From Lachnospiraceae bacterium (lineage in GTDB: Bacteria; Bacillota; Clostridia; Lachnospirales; Lachnospiraceae), in contig JAFRZM010000019.1 in the NCBI GenBank assembly GCA_017442585.1, forward strand, positions 1 to 46,576: a stretch of DNA of 46,576 nt. The letters run 5' to 3'. Positions 15,786 to 23,070 of the stretch are shown here, piece by piece. Under the pieces are notes generated by a model that saw nothing but the letters and a program-made list of their open reading frames with translations, made no database searches and was not told the origin of the DNA. How positions within the stretch are numbered: position 1 is the stretch's first letter; every line of letters begins with the position of its first letter. The translations under genes were made by a program, and so were the position numbers.

Positions 15786-16343
15786 ATGAGCAGAATTGAT
15801 CGTATTTTCTGTGCCGGATTCGGTGGACAGGGTGTTATGAGTATGGGTCAGTTATTGGCTTATGCAGCAATGCTCGAGGAATTGGAAGTTACATGGTGCC
15901 CGTCATACGGCCCTGAAATGCGTGGAGGCGAAGCTAACTGTTCAGTTACTATCTCTGATGAGAGAATCGGTTCTCCACTTATCAATAATGATGCAACTGT
16001 TGGTGTATTCATGAACGGTGCAGCATACAACAAATTTAAGAATAAAGTTCAGCCGGGCGGAAAGATCTTCATGAACTCAGATCTCATCGAAGATTCTAAC
16101 CCTAGAACAGATGTTACATATTACAAGATTCCTGTAAACTCTATCGCTACACGTCTTGGCAAGATTCAGCTTGCTAACATGGTAATGCTTGGAGCTTTAA
16201 ACGATCAGGCACATCTTGTTAACCAGGATATGCTTCTTGAAGCATTCAAGAAGGTATTCGGAGCTGCTAAGGAAAAGTACATTCCGATCAACAAGGAAGC
16301 TCTTGCAGAAGGTGCTAAGGCAGCAGCAGAGATGTTCAAATAG
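15786..16343 (+). CDS. 2-oxoacid:ferredoxin oxidoreductase, gamma subunit
   Basis: 185 residues with FCAGFGGQGVMSMGQLLA at the start and SYGPEMRGGEANCSVTISD, both typical of the gamma subunit. It starts 2 nt after the beta stop and is the last gene of the operon; a strong hairpin terminator follows at 16416. The order ATPase-ferredoxin-alpha-beta-gamma is a complete four-subunit enzyme plus a companion NTPase. Confidence 0.92.
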   Translation: MSRIDRIFCAGFGGQGVMSMGQLLAYAAMLEELEVTWCPSYGPEMRGGEANCSVTISDERIGSPLINNDATVGVFMNGAAYNKFKNKVQPGGKIFMNSDLIEDSNPRTDVTYYKIPVNSIATRLGKIQLANMVMLGALNDQAHLVNQDMLLEAFKKVFGAAKEKYIPINKEALAEGAKAAAEMFK

Positions 16344-16415
16344 GAAATTAAGGTAAAAGACCTTAAAGGTGTTCAACCAAAGAACACATTCTACGAGTAA
16401 AATATGTAAGGTTAG

Positions 16416-16447
16416 GTGCGGTGGCACGAAAGTGTCACCGTACTTTT
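16416..16447 (+). terminator. Intrinsic terminator with GAAA tetraloop
   Basis: GTGCGGTGGCAC and GTGTCACCGTAC form a 12-bp stem (two G-U pairs) around GAAA, followed by TTTT. It separates the vor operon from glnA. A TATAAT at 16459-16464 stands just after it and may serve glnA, but I see no good -35. Confidence 0.7.
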
Positions 16448-16496
16448 AGCCTTAAAAATATAATACGTTGGGGTATACGAAAGGATTTATTAAGAA

Positions 16497-17927
16497 ATGA
16501 AAACAGTTAAAGAAGTTTTGGCATTCTGTAAAGAGAATGACGTAAGAATGATCGATTTTAAGATGATCGACATTAGCGGTAAGTGGAGACAGCTTGCGAT
16601 TCCGGTAGAGAGATTTACCGAAGATACAATGAAGTACGGTATCGGATTTGATGGCAGTAGCTACGGCTTCGCACCTGTAGAAAGCTCAGACATGGTATTC
16701 GTTCCAAATATCGAATCAGCTAAGCTCGATCCATTCATGGAAGTAAAGACTGTCACAATGACAGGTGATGTTATGATTATCGATCAGAAGGATTCTAACC
16801 GTCCGTTTGACCAGTATCCAAGAAACGTTGCCAAGGCAGCGGTTCAGTATATGAAGGATACCGGAATTGCAGACGAGATGCTCGTAGGACCTGAATTTGA
16901 GTTCTATATTTTCGATCATGCATCATTTAACGTAGACCATAACGAAGCTCATTTCCATATCGATACAGATGAAGCTCATTGGAACATGGGTATCGATGAT
17001 GAGCAGAATTTAGCATATCATACACCATATCAGGGAGGATATCACTTAGACCTTCCTTACGACATTACATACAATCTTCGTTCCAGAATCTGCATGATGA
17101 TGCAGGATTGGGGAATCGATGTTAAGTATCAGCACCATGAAGTAGGTGGCCCGGGTCAGGTTGAGATCGAGGTTGAGCTTGCAGACCTTCTTACTATGGC
17201 TGATAACACAATGATTACAAAGTACTTAATTAAGAATGAAGCAATTGCAGAAGGCAAGACAGCAACATTCCTTCCTAAGCCGCTTTACAAAGAAGCAGGT
17301 TCCGGACTTCATGTACATATGTTACTTAAGAAGAACGGCAAGCCAATCTTCTACGATAAGAATGGCTATTCACTCTTAAGCGAGACAGCACTTTACTTTA
17401 TCGGTGGTCTTTGTAAGCATGCTCGTGCACTTTGCGCATTCTTAAACCCATCAACACAGTCTTATAAGAGACTTGTTCCTGGATTTGAGGCACCTGTAAC
17501 TATCGGTTATGCAACAGCTAACCGTTCATCAGTTGTACGTATCCCTGCATACGCAAAGGATCCTGAGCACAAGAGATTCGAGCTTCGTAACGGTGATGCT
17601 ACATGTAACCCATATTATGCATATTCTGCAATCCTTATGGCAGGTCTTGACGGTATCAAGAACAAGATCAACCCTGAAGGAAAGTGGGGTCCGTATGATT
17701 ACAACCTCTTCGATCTTTCTGAGAGAGAAAAGAAGAAGATTCAGTCACTTCCTACATCTGTAGAAGAAGCACTTGATTGCTTAAAGAAGGATCATGACTT
17801 CTTAACAGTAGGCGGCGTATTCCCTGAGAAGCTTCTTGAAATCTGGGATAAGATGAAGAGAGAGGAGGCTCGCGAAGTTAACGAGACTCCAAACCCTGCA
17901 GAATTCATAAAATACTTCGATTGTTAG
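16497..17927 (+). CDS. glnA: Glutamine synthetase, type I
   Basis: 476 residues. It converts glutamate and ammonia to glutamine with ATP. Motifs in order: GFDGSSYGFAPVESSDM, GPEFEFYIFD, HHEVGGPGQVEIE, GSGLHVHMLL, NPSTQSYKRLVPGFEAP, ATANRSSVVRIP, and KRFELRNGDATCNPYYA. These are the metal, ammonium and glutamate sites. At the place of the adenylylation tyrosine the sequence is YNLFDL, with phenylalanine, so control by GlnE-type adenylylation is not expected. The gene is monocistronic, with a terminator before it and a hairpin-rich region after it. Cytoplasmic dodecamer by family. Confidence 0.95.
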   Translation: MKTVKEVLAFCKENDVRMIDFKMIDISGKWRQLAIPVERFTEDTMKYGIGFDGSSYGFAPVESSDMVFVPNIESAKLDPFMEVKTVTMTGDVMIIDQKDSNRPFDQYPRNVAKAAVQYMKDTGIADEMLVGPEFEFYIFDHASFNVDHNEAHFHIDTDEAHWNMGIDDEQNLAYHTPYQGGYHLDLPYDITYNLRSRICMMMQDWGIDVKYQHHEVGGPGQVEIEVELADLLTMADNTMITKYLIKNEAIAEGKTATFLPKPLYKEAGSGLHVHMLLKKNGKPIFYDKNGYSLLSETALYFIGGLCKHARALCAFLNPSTQSYKRLVPGFEAPVTIGYATANRSSVVRIPAYAKDPEHKRFELRNGDATCNPYYAYSAILMAGLDGIKNKINPEGKWGPYDYNLFDLSEREKKKIQSLPTSVEEALDCLKKDHDFLTVGGVFPEKLLEIWDKMKREEAREVNETPNPAEFIKYFDC

Positions 17928-18097
17928 TGTTAACAAGGCCGAAAAGTTGTAAAGTAATCGTGCTTGCACGAATTAGTTTACAACCTTGAGGACTGTTCAG
18001 AAATAAGGAAGTAGCAATCTGCGTAGCAGATTTGCGAATTCCGCATTTCTGTAGAATTGCGGGAGTTGCGAAGCAACGTAGCAATTCGTGTTAACAC
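17928..18097 (+). other. Hairpin-rich intergenic region after glnA
   Basis: No gene. Three stem-loops follow one another: an 18-bp imperfect stem at 17946-17984, GCAATCTGC/GCAGATTTGC around GTA at 18014-18035, and a two-step stem at 18054-18087 (GAATTGC, then GTTGC, loop GAA). TGTTAACA stands at 17928-17935 and the 10-bp palindrome GTGTTAACAC at 18088-18097. None has a T tract. A structured RNA, a repeat remnant or a 3' processing region are possible. Confidence 0.5.
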
Positions 18098-18099
18098 GG

Positions 18100-18128
18100 T
18101 TGACTTATTAAAGTAGCAGTGCTATAAT
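18100..18128 (+). promoter_or_regulatory. Sigma-70 promoter before rpiB
   Basis: TTGACT at 18100-18105, 17 bp spacing, TATAAT at 18123-18128. The palindrome GTGTTAACAC ends 2 bp before the -35 and could be an operator. Confidence 0.8.
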
Positions 18129-18164
18129 TTATATCGAATTTAGAAGAGAGTAACAACTCGCATC

Positions 18165-18199
18165 AAAGTGGCTATTGATTATCAGTAGCCACTTTTTTT
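18165..18199 (+). terminator. Leader terminator (attenuator) upstream of rpiB
   Basis: AAAGTGGCTA and TAGCCACTTT form a 10-bp stem followed by T residues. It lies between the promoter at 18100 and rpiB at 18265 on the same strand, so transcripts would either stop after about 65 nt or read on into rpiB and arcA. A small RNA or an attenuation mechanism is implied; no uORF was seen. Confidence 0.7.
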
Positions 18200-18264
18200 C
18201 TCAAAAAGGACTTTTTCCTATTTTTAACATAGAATTCTACGGGATTATAAAGGAGAAACAAAAC

Positions 18265-18705
18265 ATGAAGATCGGAATCGGTAACGACCACGCAGCATAT
18301 GAAATGAAGCTCGAGATTAAGAAGTACCTCGAAGAATTAGGCCACGAAGTAGTAGACTTTGGATGCCACTCAACAGATAGAGCAAACTATCCTGAGTTTG
18401 GCGAGAAGGTTGGCCGCGCAGTAGCAGCAAAGGAAGTAGACTGTGGCGTATTAATTTGCGGAACCGGTATCGGAATCTCCATGGCCGCCAATAAAGTAAA
18501 AGGCGTTCGTGCAGCAGTTGTATCGGAACCTGTATCAGCACGCCTTACAAAAGAGCATAACGATGCGAACATCATCGCATTCGGCGCAAGAATCGTAGGC
18601 GTAGAACTTGCTAAAGCAATCGTCGACGCATACCTTAACGCAGAATTTCAGGGCGGTCGCCATGCAGAGCGCGTAGAAATGCTTATGGACATCGAGAATA
18701 GATAA
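18265..18705 (+). CDS. rpiB: Ribose-5-phosphate isomerase B
   Basis: 146 residues, started at the ATG with AAGGAGAAAC upstream; the longer frame from 18175 runs through the leader terminator and was not used. IGNDHAAYEMK (D8, H9), CGTGIG with the catalytic C65, and EHNDAN with H98 are the family residues. It interconverts ribose 5-phosphate and ribulose 5-phosphate in the pentose phosphate pathway; close relatives act on other sugar phosphates. The spacing to arcA is about 60 nt with no terminator, so it may be co-transcribed with the arginine deiminase genes. Confidence 0.9.
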   Translation: MKIGIGNDHAAYEMKLEIKKYLEELGHEVVDFGCHSTDRANYPEFGEKVGRAVAAKEVDCGVLICGTGIGISMAANKVKGVRAAVVSEPVSARLTKEHNDANIIAFGARIVGVELAKAIVDAYLNAEFQGGRHAERVEMLMDIENR

Positions 18706-18764
18706 CAAATGATTTGAAATAACAATAGGATATATAGAGGAAAAAACATAAGGAGGAACGTTTC

Positions 18765-19994
18765 GTGGCAGCAATTAACGTAAAAAGCGAAATCAAGCCG
18801 TTAAAGAAAGTTATGCTCCACCGTCCGGGTAACGAGTTACTTAACCTTACACCGGATACGCTGGAAAGACTTCTTTTTGACGACATCCCATTCCTTCGCG
18901 TAGCTAAGGAAGAGCACGATGCATTTGCGAAAGTGCTTAGGGATAACGGCGTTGAAGTTGTATACCTCGAGGACCTTTGTGCCGAAGTACTCGCCGAAAG
19001 CGACGAGATAAGGGACAAATTCCTTTATCAGTGGATCGACGAAGCTGGCATTAAAGACAAAGGCTGGCAGAAGAAAGTATACGATTTCATGATCAACTAT
19101 GCAGGCGGCGATGCTAAAAAGCTCATCCTTAAGTCAATGGAAGGAATTTGCTTAAAGGAGATTAAGTATAACAGAAGCGAATTTTTAGTTTCCATGATGA
19201 GAGATGACAGCGAGCTTTTAATCGACCCAATGCCGAACCTTTACTTTACGAGAGACCCGTTTGCGACGATCGGTAACGGAGTATCGGTTAACAAGATGTA
19301 TTCCGTAACACGTTGCAGAGAGACAATCTACGGAGAGTACATTTTTAAGTATCATAAGGATTATAAAGATAAAGTCGATCTTTATTACAACAGATATAAT
19401 CCTTATTCAATCGAGGGTGGCGACATCTTGAACTTAAGCGATAAGGTGCTTGCAATCGGCATCTCACAGAGAACCAATCCTGCAGCAATCGAGCTTATAG
19501 CTAAGAACATCTTCGCAGACAAGAATTCTACGATTAAGACAATCTTAGGATTCGACATTCCGAAGGCTCGAGCTTTCATGCATCTTGATACTGTATTTAC
19601 ACAGATCGATGTAGATAAGTTCACTATTCACCCGGGAATCTTAGGACCGTTAACGGTTTATGAGATTACACCTGCCGGTGAAGGCGAGATAAAAGTTACA
19701 AAGGTAGAAAGTGACCTCGAGCACGTACTTGCAAAGCACTTGGGAGTTGATCATGTAGAACTCATTAAGTGCGGCGGTGAAGACAGAATCGCATCAGAGC
19801 GTGAGCAGTGGAACGATGGTTCAAATACACTTTGTATCGCACCGGGAGTTATCGTTGTATATCAGCGTAACGAAGTTACAAACGAGCTTTTAAGAAAGAA
19901 GGGTATCAAAGTATTGGAAATCCCTTCGGCTGAACTTTCACGTGGACGAGGCGGCCCAAGATGTATGAGCATGCCACTTTACAGAGAGGACTAG
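18765..19994 (+). CDS. arcA: Arginine deiminase
   Basis: 409 residues from a GTG start with AAGGAGG about 10 nt upstream. It hydrolyses arginine to citrulline and ammonia. NLYFTRDPFATIG, the FMHLDTVFT motif, CGGEDRIASEREQWNDG and the C-terminal catalytic cysteine in RGGPRCMSMP (about residue 400) are all present. First enzyme of the pathway whose next steps are encoded directly downstream. No arginine-ornithine antiporter (arcD) lies in the window. Cytoplasmic. Confidence 0.96.
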   Translation: MAAINVKSEIKPLKKVMLHRPGNELLNLTPDTLERLLFDDIPFLRVAKEEHDAFAKVLRDNGVEVVYLEDLCAEVLAESDEIRDKFLYQWIDEAGIKDKGWQKKVYDFMINYAGGDAKKLILKSMEGICLKEIKYNRSEFLVSMMRDDSELLIDPMPNLYFTRDPFATIGNGVSVNKMYSVTRCRETIYGEYIFKYHKDYKDKVDLYYNRYNPYSIEGGDILNLSDKVLAIGISQRTNPAAIELIAKNIFADKNSTIKTILGFDIPKARAFMHLDTVFTQIDVDKFTIHPGILGPLTVYEITPAGEGEIKVTKVESDLEHVLAKHLGVDHVELIKCGGEDRIASEREQWNDGSNTLCIAPGVIVVYQRNEVTNELLRKKGIKVLEIPSAELSRGRGGPRCMSMPLYRED

Positions 19995-20111
19995 GCAAAA
20001 GCACGTAACAAATTAAGGTAACTGCCCGTCAAGAGCTTTTACCTGACACACGTACCTTAGGCGGATAACGCCATAAAATAATTAATTTCAAACGAAAAAG
20101 GAGATTTAACC
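19995..20111 (+). other. Leader before arcB with alternative stems
   Basis: TAAGGTA can pair with TACCTTA further on, while AGGTAA within it can also pair with TTACCT closer by, so two alternative structures exist in about 80 nt. GGCGGATAACGCC lies just after. Regulatory meaning is uncertain. Confidence 0.3.
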
Positions 20112-21104
20112 ATGGGAGTTAATTTAAGAGGAAGAAACTTTTTAAAATTATTGGATTTCACACCTGCAGAGATCAGATATCTCTTAGACCTTTCAAAGAA
20201 CTTTAAGGATTTAAAGAGAACAGGTACACCGCACAGATATCTTGAAGGCAAGAACATCGTTCTTTTATTCGAGAAGACATCTACAAGAACAAGATGCTCT
20301 TTCGAAGTAGCTGGTATGGACCTTGGTATGGGCGTAACTTATCTTGATCCTGGTTCATCACAGATGGGCAAGAAGGAATCAATCGCTGATACAGCACGTG
20401 TTCTTGGTAGAATGTATGACGGTATTGAGTACAGAGGATTCTCTCAGGAATTAGTTACAGAGCTTGCTAACTATGCAGGTATCCCGGTATGGAACGGTCT
20501 TACAGATGAATTCCACCCAACACAGATGTTAGCTGACCTTCTTACAATCGAAGAGAAGCTTGGACATTTAAAGGGCGTTAACTTCGTATACATGGGCGAT
20601 GCAAGAAACAACATGGGCAACTCACTTATGGTTGCTTGCGCTAAGATGGGACTTAACTTCACAGCGTGTGCTCCAAAGGCACTTTGGCCTGCAGAAGCTC
20701 TCGTTAAGGAATGCAAGAAGATCGCTAAGGAGAACGACTGCACAGTAACATTAACAGAAGACGTTAAGAAGGGTACAAAGAACGCAGACGTTATCTACAC
20801 AGATATCTGGGTATCAATGGGCGAGCCTGATTCAGTATGGGCTGACAGAATTAAACTCCTTACACCATATCAGGTAAATAAGGACGTTATGAAGAACGCT
20901 AAGGATACAGCTATCTTCATGCACTGCTTACCTTCATTCCACGATACAAAGACAACTATCGGCGCTGATATCGCTAAGAAGTTCAAGATCAAAGAGATGG
21001 AAGTAACAGACGAAGTATTCGAAAGCAAGCAGTCAGTAGTATTTGACGAGGCTGAGAACAGAATGCATACAATCAAGGCAGTTATGTATGCAACACTTAA
21101 ATAA
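20112..21104 (+). CDS. arcB: Ornithine carbamoyltransferase
   Basis: 330 residues. In the deiminase pathway it splits citrulline with phosphate to ornithine and carbamoyl phosphate. The carbamoyl-phosphate motif [11 protein letters not shown] and the ornithine motif HCLPSFHD are intact. Its place between arcA and arcC argues for the catabolic role (arcB) instead of arginine biosynthesis (argF), but the protein sequence alone does not decide this. AAAAGGAG precedes the ATG. A terminator follows, so arcC may be transcribed separately. Confidence 0.95.
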   Translation: MGVNLRGRNFLKLLDFTPAEIRYLLDLSKNFKDLKRTGTPHRYLEGKNIVLLFEKTSTRTRCSFEVAGMDLGMGVTYLDPGSSQMGKKESIADTARVLGRMYDGIEYRGFSQELVTELANYAGIPVWNGLTDEFHPTQMLADLLTIEEKLGHLKGVNFVYMGDARNNMGNSLMVACAKMGLNFTACAPKALWPAEALVKECKKIAKENDCTVTLTEDVKKGTKNADVIYTDIWVSMGEPDSVWADRIKLLTPYQVNKDVMKNAKDTAIFMHCLPSFHDTKTTIGADIAKKFKIKEMEVTDEVFESKQSVVFDEAENRMHTIKAVMYATLK

Positions 21105-21128
21105 TCAGGAAAAAGTTCTAACGAAAGG

Positions 21129-21170
21129 CCGAGGCTTCGGAATGCTTTTCGAAGCCTTGGTTTTTATTTT
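21129..21170 (+). terminator. Intrinsic terminator after arcB
   Basis: CCGAGGCTTCG and CGAAGCCTTGG form an 11-bp stem (one G-T) followed by TTTTT. Located between arcB and arcC. Confidence 0.85.
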
Positions 21171-21231
21171 TTCTAAAAAGTATTTGAGATATACTATGGA
21201 TTTCTATGGATTGTAGAGGAGATATTTTTAA

Positions 21232-22170
21232 ATGGAAAGCAAAAGAATAGTTCTTGCGCTTGGCGGCAATGCACTTGGTAACACTCCTGAAGAACAGCTT
21301 TCACTTGTTAAGGGAACCGCTAAGACAATAGCAGATTTAATTGAGCAGGGACATAAAATTGTTATCGGACATGGAAATGGTCCGCAGGTAGGAATGATAA
21401 ACCTTGCAATGGAGCATTCCGCATTAAACGGCGGAAACACACCTGCAATGCCATTCCCTGAGTGCGGCGCAATGAGCCAGGGATATATTGGATATCATTT
21501 ACAGCAGGCAATTTCCGACGAACTTGAAAGACGTCATATCGAAAAGGACGTTGCAAGCGTAATAACACAGGTAGTAGTAGACGAGAACGATCCGGCATTT
21601 TTAAAGCCGACAAAGCCAATCGGCGCATTCATGTCGAAAGAGGCAGCAGATAAAATCGCCGAGGAAAAAGGATATACCTTCGTAGAAGACGCAGGACGAG
21701 GATATAGAAGAGTAGTTCCGTCACCACAGCCTAAAAAAATCGTTGAACTTAACGTAGTAAACAAGCTTATAAAGGAAGACTGTGTAGTAATAACAGTCGG
21801 CGGCGGCGGAATCCCTGTGATAGAGACGGCAGATGGACTTAAGGGCGTTGCAGCCGTTATCGATAAGGATAAGTCATCCGCACGCCTTGCAGAAGACTTA
21901 GACGCAGATATGCTCGTAGTTCTTACAGCGGTAGACAGAGTGTGCATCGACTTTAATAAGCCTACACAGAAGGAAATGCCTGAGCTTACTTTGGCAGATT
22001 GTAAGAAATATATAGAAGAGGGCCAGTTCGCACCGGGATCAATGCTTCCTAAGGTAGAAGCATGTATGAACTTTGTAGCATCAAAGAAGGGCCGTGTGGC
22101 TTTAATTACTTCTCTTGAAAAAGCAGGCGAAGCCATGAAGGGTAATACAGGTACAAGAATCGTAGACTAG
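21232..22170 (+). CDS. arcC: Carbamate kinase
   Basis: 312 residues. It makes ATP from carbamoyl phosphate and ADP, the energy-yielding step of the arginine deiminase pathway. ALGGNALGNTPEEQ at the start, IGHGNGPQVGMINLAME, and VGGGGIPVI are typical of the amino-acid kinase fold and this family. AGAGGAG precedes the ATG. A terminator between arcB and arcC and a -10-like TATACT near 21190 suggest that it can be expressed on its own. Confidence 0.95.
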   Translation: MESKRIVLALGGNALGNTPEEQLSLVKGTAKTIADLIEQGHKIVIGHGNGPQVGMINLAMEHSALNGGNTPAMPFPECGAMSQGYIGYHLQQAISDELERRHIEKDVASVITQVVVDENDPAFLKPTKPIGAFMSKEAADKIAEEKGYTFVEDAGRGYRRVVPSPQPKKIVELNVVNKLIKEDCVVITVGGGGIPVIETADGLKGVAAVIDKDKSSARLAEDLDADMLVVLTAVDRVCIDFNKPTQKEMPELTLADCKKYIEEGQFAPGSMLPKVEACMNFVASKKGRVALITSLEKAGEAMKGNTGTRIVD

Positions 22171-22242
22171 ACGTTTTAAGCCTCTTATATTATAATATTA
22201 GAAATAATCTATTATTAAAATAAGAAGTACGAGGTATTATTC

Positions 22243-22665
22243 GTGAGTAGAGGAGACGGACCGAAAAGCTTTTTTGATGGATATAAATATTGCAAAGGCT
22301 GTCATGTGTTACTGGCACCGGAGTACGAGTTTGATATGTGCCCGACTTGTATAGAACAGGAGACATTTAAACTTGTCAGGGACTATATAAGAAGTAACGA
22401 GGTTACCGAGTACGATGTGGCAGAGCGCTTTGACCTCCCTGTATCGCGTGTTAAGGCATGGATAAAGGAAGGCCGTATACAGTATAAGGAACGTGAAGGT
22501 CAAAAGGCCTTGGGACAGCGATGCGCAAGATGCGGAGACCTTATAGTTTCCGGAGATTTTTGCCCGAAATGCATTACGTTTTTACGCGCACCGAAAGCGC
22601 GTCTTGTATATACTCCGGATGATGAAACGGATAAGATGCGTTACCTTAACAATGATGATAAATAA
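22243..22665 (+). CDS. Zinc-ribbon/HTH protein of the flagellar-operon (YvyF) type
   Basis: 140 residues from a GTG start. Two zinc-ribbon pairs are visible: CKGCHVLL with CPTC, and CARCGDLI with CPKC. Between them ATEYDVAERF-like sequence (VTEYDVAERFDLPVSRVKAWIKEGRI) forms a helix-turn-helix. This layout matches TIGR03826-type proteins, which in Firmicutes often stand in flagellar regulons, though no flagellar genes are nearby here. It lies alone between arcC and the opp region, closed by a terminator. DNA binding is likely; target unknown. Confidence 0.7.
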   Translation: MSRGDGPKSFFDGYKYCKGCHVLLAPEYEFDMCPTCIEQETFKLVRDYIRSNEVTEYDVAERFDLPVSRVKAWIKEGRIQYKEREGQKALGQRCARCGDLIVSGDFCPKCITFLRAPKARLVYTPDDETDKMRYLNNDDK

Positions 22666-22698
22666 TCATTACAAAAGTATTGCAAAAACTGACTATAA

Positions 22699-22734
22699 GA
22701 GCACAAACAATGTAACAATTGTTTGTGCTTTTTT
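22699..22734 (+). terminator. Intrinsic terminator
   Basis: AGCACAAACAAT and ATTGTTTGTGCT form a 12-bp stem followed by TTTTTT. Confidence 0.9.
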
Positions 22735-22810
22735 CACTAAATACAAAGGCTTATAGGTATTAAAAATTTTTTTTTTCACTAAATGTATACAAAATCGGCT
22801 TATGGGTATT
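22731..22810 (+). repeat. Imperfect direct repeat downstream of the terminator
   Basis: TTTTCACTAAATACAAAGG with CTTATAGGTATT (22731-22761) recurs at 22773-22810 with insertions of four and three bases and one change. Tandem pair, 11 bp apart. It includes the last part of the terminator T tract. In a 405-bp gap without a gene. Confidence 0.6.
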
Positions 22811-22843
22811 GGGGGTTGCATTTTTTTAGATACTTGTTAAATA

Positions 22844-22940
22844 GCGAAAAATCGGTGTTTTGTGCATTTCGCACAAAAGGGCAGATTGTGAAAAAACGGT
22901 GTCAAGCCACAAGATATGGGCGTTTGTGAACTTTTCACAA
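22844..22940 (+). promoter_or_regulatory. Operator-like repeats upstream of oppA
   Basis: TTTTGTGC and GCACAAAA form a perfect palindrome at 22858-22878. TTGTGAA (22924-22930) and TTCACAA (22934-22940), 3 bp apart, end two bases before the -35. AGATTGTGAAAA at 22884-22895 also matches its complement TTTTCACAATCT at 22932-22943. GCGAAAAATCGGTGT (22844-22858) and GTGAAAAAACGGTGT (22888-22902) are near-copies 44 bp apart. Several proteins may bind here. Confidence 0.55.
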
Positions 22941-22942
22941 TC

Positions 22943-22971
22943 TTGACAAAATATTGAGTTTTAGGTATATT
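22943..22971 (+). promoter_or_regulatory. Sigma-70 promoter of the opp operon
   Basis: Consensus TTGACA at 22943-22948, 17 bp, TATATT at 22966-22971. Confidence 0.9.
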
Positions 22972-22980
22972 AGATAAAGC

Positions 22981-23045
22981 GGTTTTTATATTTTCTTCTT
23001 TGTAAAAACCAGCATAAAGGTTTTAACAGATATTGTTTCTGTTAA
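22981..23045 (+). other. Two stem-loops in the oppA leader
   Basis: GGTTTTTA/TAAAAACC (22981-23010) and TTAACAGA/TCTGTTAA (23023-23045). Both are in the predicted 5' untranslated region, just before the AAGGAGG site of oppA. Confidence 0.45.
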
Positions 23046-23070
23046 GATATAATTAAGGAGGAAGAAATAC

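Noticed and set aside
16416-16447. T-box-like GGTGGCACG upstream of glnA
   Set aside because: The sequence is one arm of a simple 12-bp hairpin with a GAAA loop and T tail; the T-box antiterminator and specifier parts are not visible, and glnA is not an expected T-box gene.
17921-17936. Rex-like TTGTTA-TTAACAA at the end of glnA
   Set aside because: The spacing is too short and part lies in the glnA coding sequence; no promoter follows directly.
22924-22940. Rex operator before oppA
   Set aside because: Half-sites look right (TTGTGAA, TTCACAA) but the spacer is 3 bp, not 4. Kept only as an unassigned operator-like repeat.
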